Source of the DNA: Vibrio mangrovi
GTDB lineage: Bacteria; Pseudomonadota; Gammaproteobacteria; Enterobacterales; Vibrionaceae
Assembly: GCF_024346955.1 (NCBI RefSeq)
Contig: NZ_AP024884.1
Location: 620,001-684,000 of the forward strand
Length of the DNA: 64,000 nt
Direction of reading: 5' to 3'
The position numbers and the translations under genes are program-made. The notes under the pieces are model-generated. The model was not told the origin of the DNA and did not search any database. It saw only the letters and a list, made by a program, of their open reading frames with translations. This document shows positions 62,805 to 64,000 of the stretch, in pieces. Position 1 is the first letter of the stretch. Each line of letters begins with the position of its first letter.

Positions 62805-64000
62805 ATGGGATGCTGTGATACCAAAGGACTTCTCTCGATCAAAGATGCAATTCAAACAATGCTGGCTGATGTATCACCGATAAAAATTAGTCAGAACCTT
62901 CCCATAGAAACTGCATTAGGCTATGTCCTTGCCGAAGATATTCGTTCTCCGATAGATGTTCCCCCATTTAATAACTCTGCAATGGACGGCTATGCAGTCC
63001 GCCGTCAGGATCTGGCAGAATGCGATACACTGCCTCTCGCCGGAAAAGCCTTCGCCGGACAGCCTTTTGACGGGGAATGGCCGGAAAAGACCTGTGTCCG
63101 GATCATGACTGGTGCACCGGTACCTTCCGGCTGTGATGCAGTCATCATGCAGGAAAAAACAGAATCCACAGCTGATGGTATTCATTTTCTTACGACAAAG
63201 GTAAAAGCACAGGACAATATTCGCCCGCAGGGAGATGACCTCAGACAGAATGAAATTGTATTTCCTGCTGGCACCCGTCTGACCGTCCGGGATTTGCCAT
63301 TACTGGCTTCTCTGGGCATCCGTCAGGTACCGGTATTCAGAAAGCCCAGAGTGGCTATTTTCTCAACCGGAGATGAACTGAAACCTGTAGGAGAACCACT
63401 CAAAGCCGGAGAAATCTACGACAGTAATCGCTATGCGATTCGCCCCATGCTCGAGAAATTCGGCTGTGAAGTAATCGATCTGGGAATTATTCCTGATGAT
63501 CAAACACAATTGACTGAAACATTTGAAAAAGCCCAGTCTCTTGCCGATGTCGTTATTACCTCCGGTGGTGTGAGTGTCGGAGAAGCGGACTACACCAAAA
63601 ATATTCTCGAATCTCTCGGGCAAATCAATTTCTGGAAAATCGCGATTAAACCGGGGAAACCATTCGCTTTTGGTAAACTGAATCATTCTCTGTTTTGTGG
63701 TCTGCCCGGTAATCCGGTTTCTGCGGCAGTCACTCTGTATGTCCTCGTTCAGCCAATGCTCGCAAAACTCGCCGGACATACACAATGGCAGGCTCCGGCT
63801 CAGATGCAGGCAGTCAGTAAAATTTCCTTTAAGAAATCTCCCGGCAGAGCTGATTATCAGCGAGGCATATTCAGTATTGAAAACGGGCAACTGGTCGTCG
63901 ATAACGCCGGGAATCAGAGTTCCGGAGCATTCCGGGCGATGAGTGCTGCCAATTGTTTTGTTGTTCTGGAGCAGGAACGGGGATCGGTTGAAGCCGGAGA
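62805..64000 (+). CDS. moeA: Molybdopterin molybdotransferase MoeA (3' end beyond window)
   Basis: The reading frame opens at the ATG at 62805, with AGGA nine bases upstream, and stays open to the edge (398 codons; the family has about 410). Family marks are the N-terminal SIKDAIQTMLADV, VPPFNNSAMDGYAV, RIMTGAPVPSGCDAVIMQE, FSTGDEL and SGGVSVGEADY. It inserts molybdate into adenylated molybdopterin. Confidence 0.9.
   Translation, partial: MGCCDTKGLLSIKDAIQTMLADVSPIKISQNLPIETALGYVLAEDIRSPIDVPPFNNSAMDGYAVRRQDLAECDTLPLAGKAFAGQPFDGEWPEKTCVRIMTGAPVPSGCDAVIMQEKTESTADGIHFLTTKVKAQDNIRPQGDDLRQNEIVFPAGTRLTVRDLPLLASLGIRQVPVFRKPRVAIFSTGDELKPVGEPLKAGEIYDSNRYAIRPMLEKFGCEVIDLGIIPDDQTQLTETFEKAQSLADVVITSGGVSVGEADYTKNILESLGQINFWKIAIKPGKPFAFGKLNHSLFCGLPGNPVSAAVTLYVLVQPMLAKLAGHTQWQAPAQMQAVSKISFKKSPGRADYQRGIFSIENGQLVVDNAGNQSSGAFRAMSAANCFVVLEQERGSVEAG

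Noticed and set aside
1..64000. CRISPR arrays, rRNA and tRNA genes
   Set aside because: I saw no regularly spaced repeats and no tRNA or rRNA-like sequence in the window.

Overview
The window is Vibrio-type chromosomal DNA. The 28-bp XerCD site at 20893-20920 differs by one base from the V. cholerae chromosome 1 dif site as I remember it, and the housekeeping genes (ddl, focA, yejABEF, folE/moeA, elbB, pat) fit a Vibrio. A secreted pectin methylesterase/acetylesterase suggests contact with plant material, but I cannot name the species.

Positions 721-20892 are a filamentous (inovirus, CTXphi-like) prophage at dif. Its left end is a CTXphi-type folded attP (721-907) that begins with a XerC arm. 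Its right end abuts the intact dif. A left accessory zone (908-3395) holds a 187-aa ORF, a hairpin-rich intergenic region, a 29-aa peptide gene and a 220-aa membrane protein. After it come two identical 8,740-bp copies of a complete phage core, joined head to tail (3399-12138 and 12139-20878). Each core holds a divergent repressor operon, a pII/X-type Rep, a candidate ssDNA-binding protein, small coat genes, the major coat protein, a transcription terminator, pIII, pVI, Zot (pI) and a hairpin-rich intergenic region. At the position that ctxAB occupies in CTXphi, each core carries a colicin/pyocin-type HNH DNase and its Im9-like immunity gene. The copy junction and both outer edges lie in T-runs (T3, T5, T8). 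An internal duplication of one ~11.4-kb prophage therefore looks more likely than two separate integrations. This phage with a bacteriocin cargo is the most unusual system in the window.

From 21058 to 43000 the chromosome carries an iron alcohol dehydrogenase, YciH, a small conserved protein, a tyrosine recombinase lacking the usual HxxR histidine, Ddl, a SPOR lipoprotein, the Pat acetyltransferase, LysR and SgrR regulators, a hotdog thioesterase, PhnA, an OmpA-domain membrane protein, a UshA-like nucleotidase, an OLD-family ATPase, a LysR next to FocA, and a YceI/cytochrome b561 pair.

From 43000 to 64000 it carries a GAPDH with an N-terminal extension and a possible small RNA in its 3' region, a NUDIX-yejABEF operon, a membrane protein behind a perfect operator-like dyad, a siderophore-interacting protein, a GntR regulator, YjjG, a LysR, ElbB, eutBC, the pectinase (with a KdgR-like box), FolE, a 207-bp inverted-repeat element and the start of moeA, which runs off the window.
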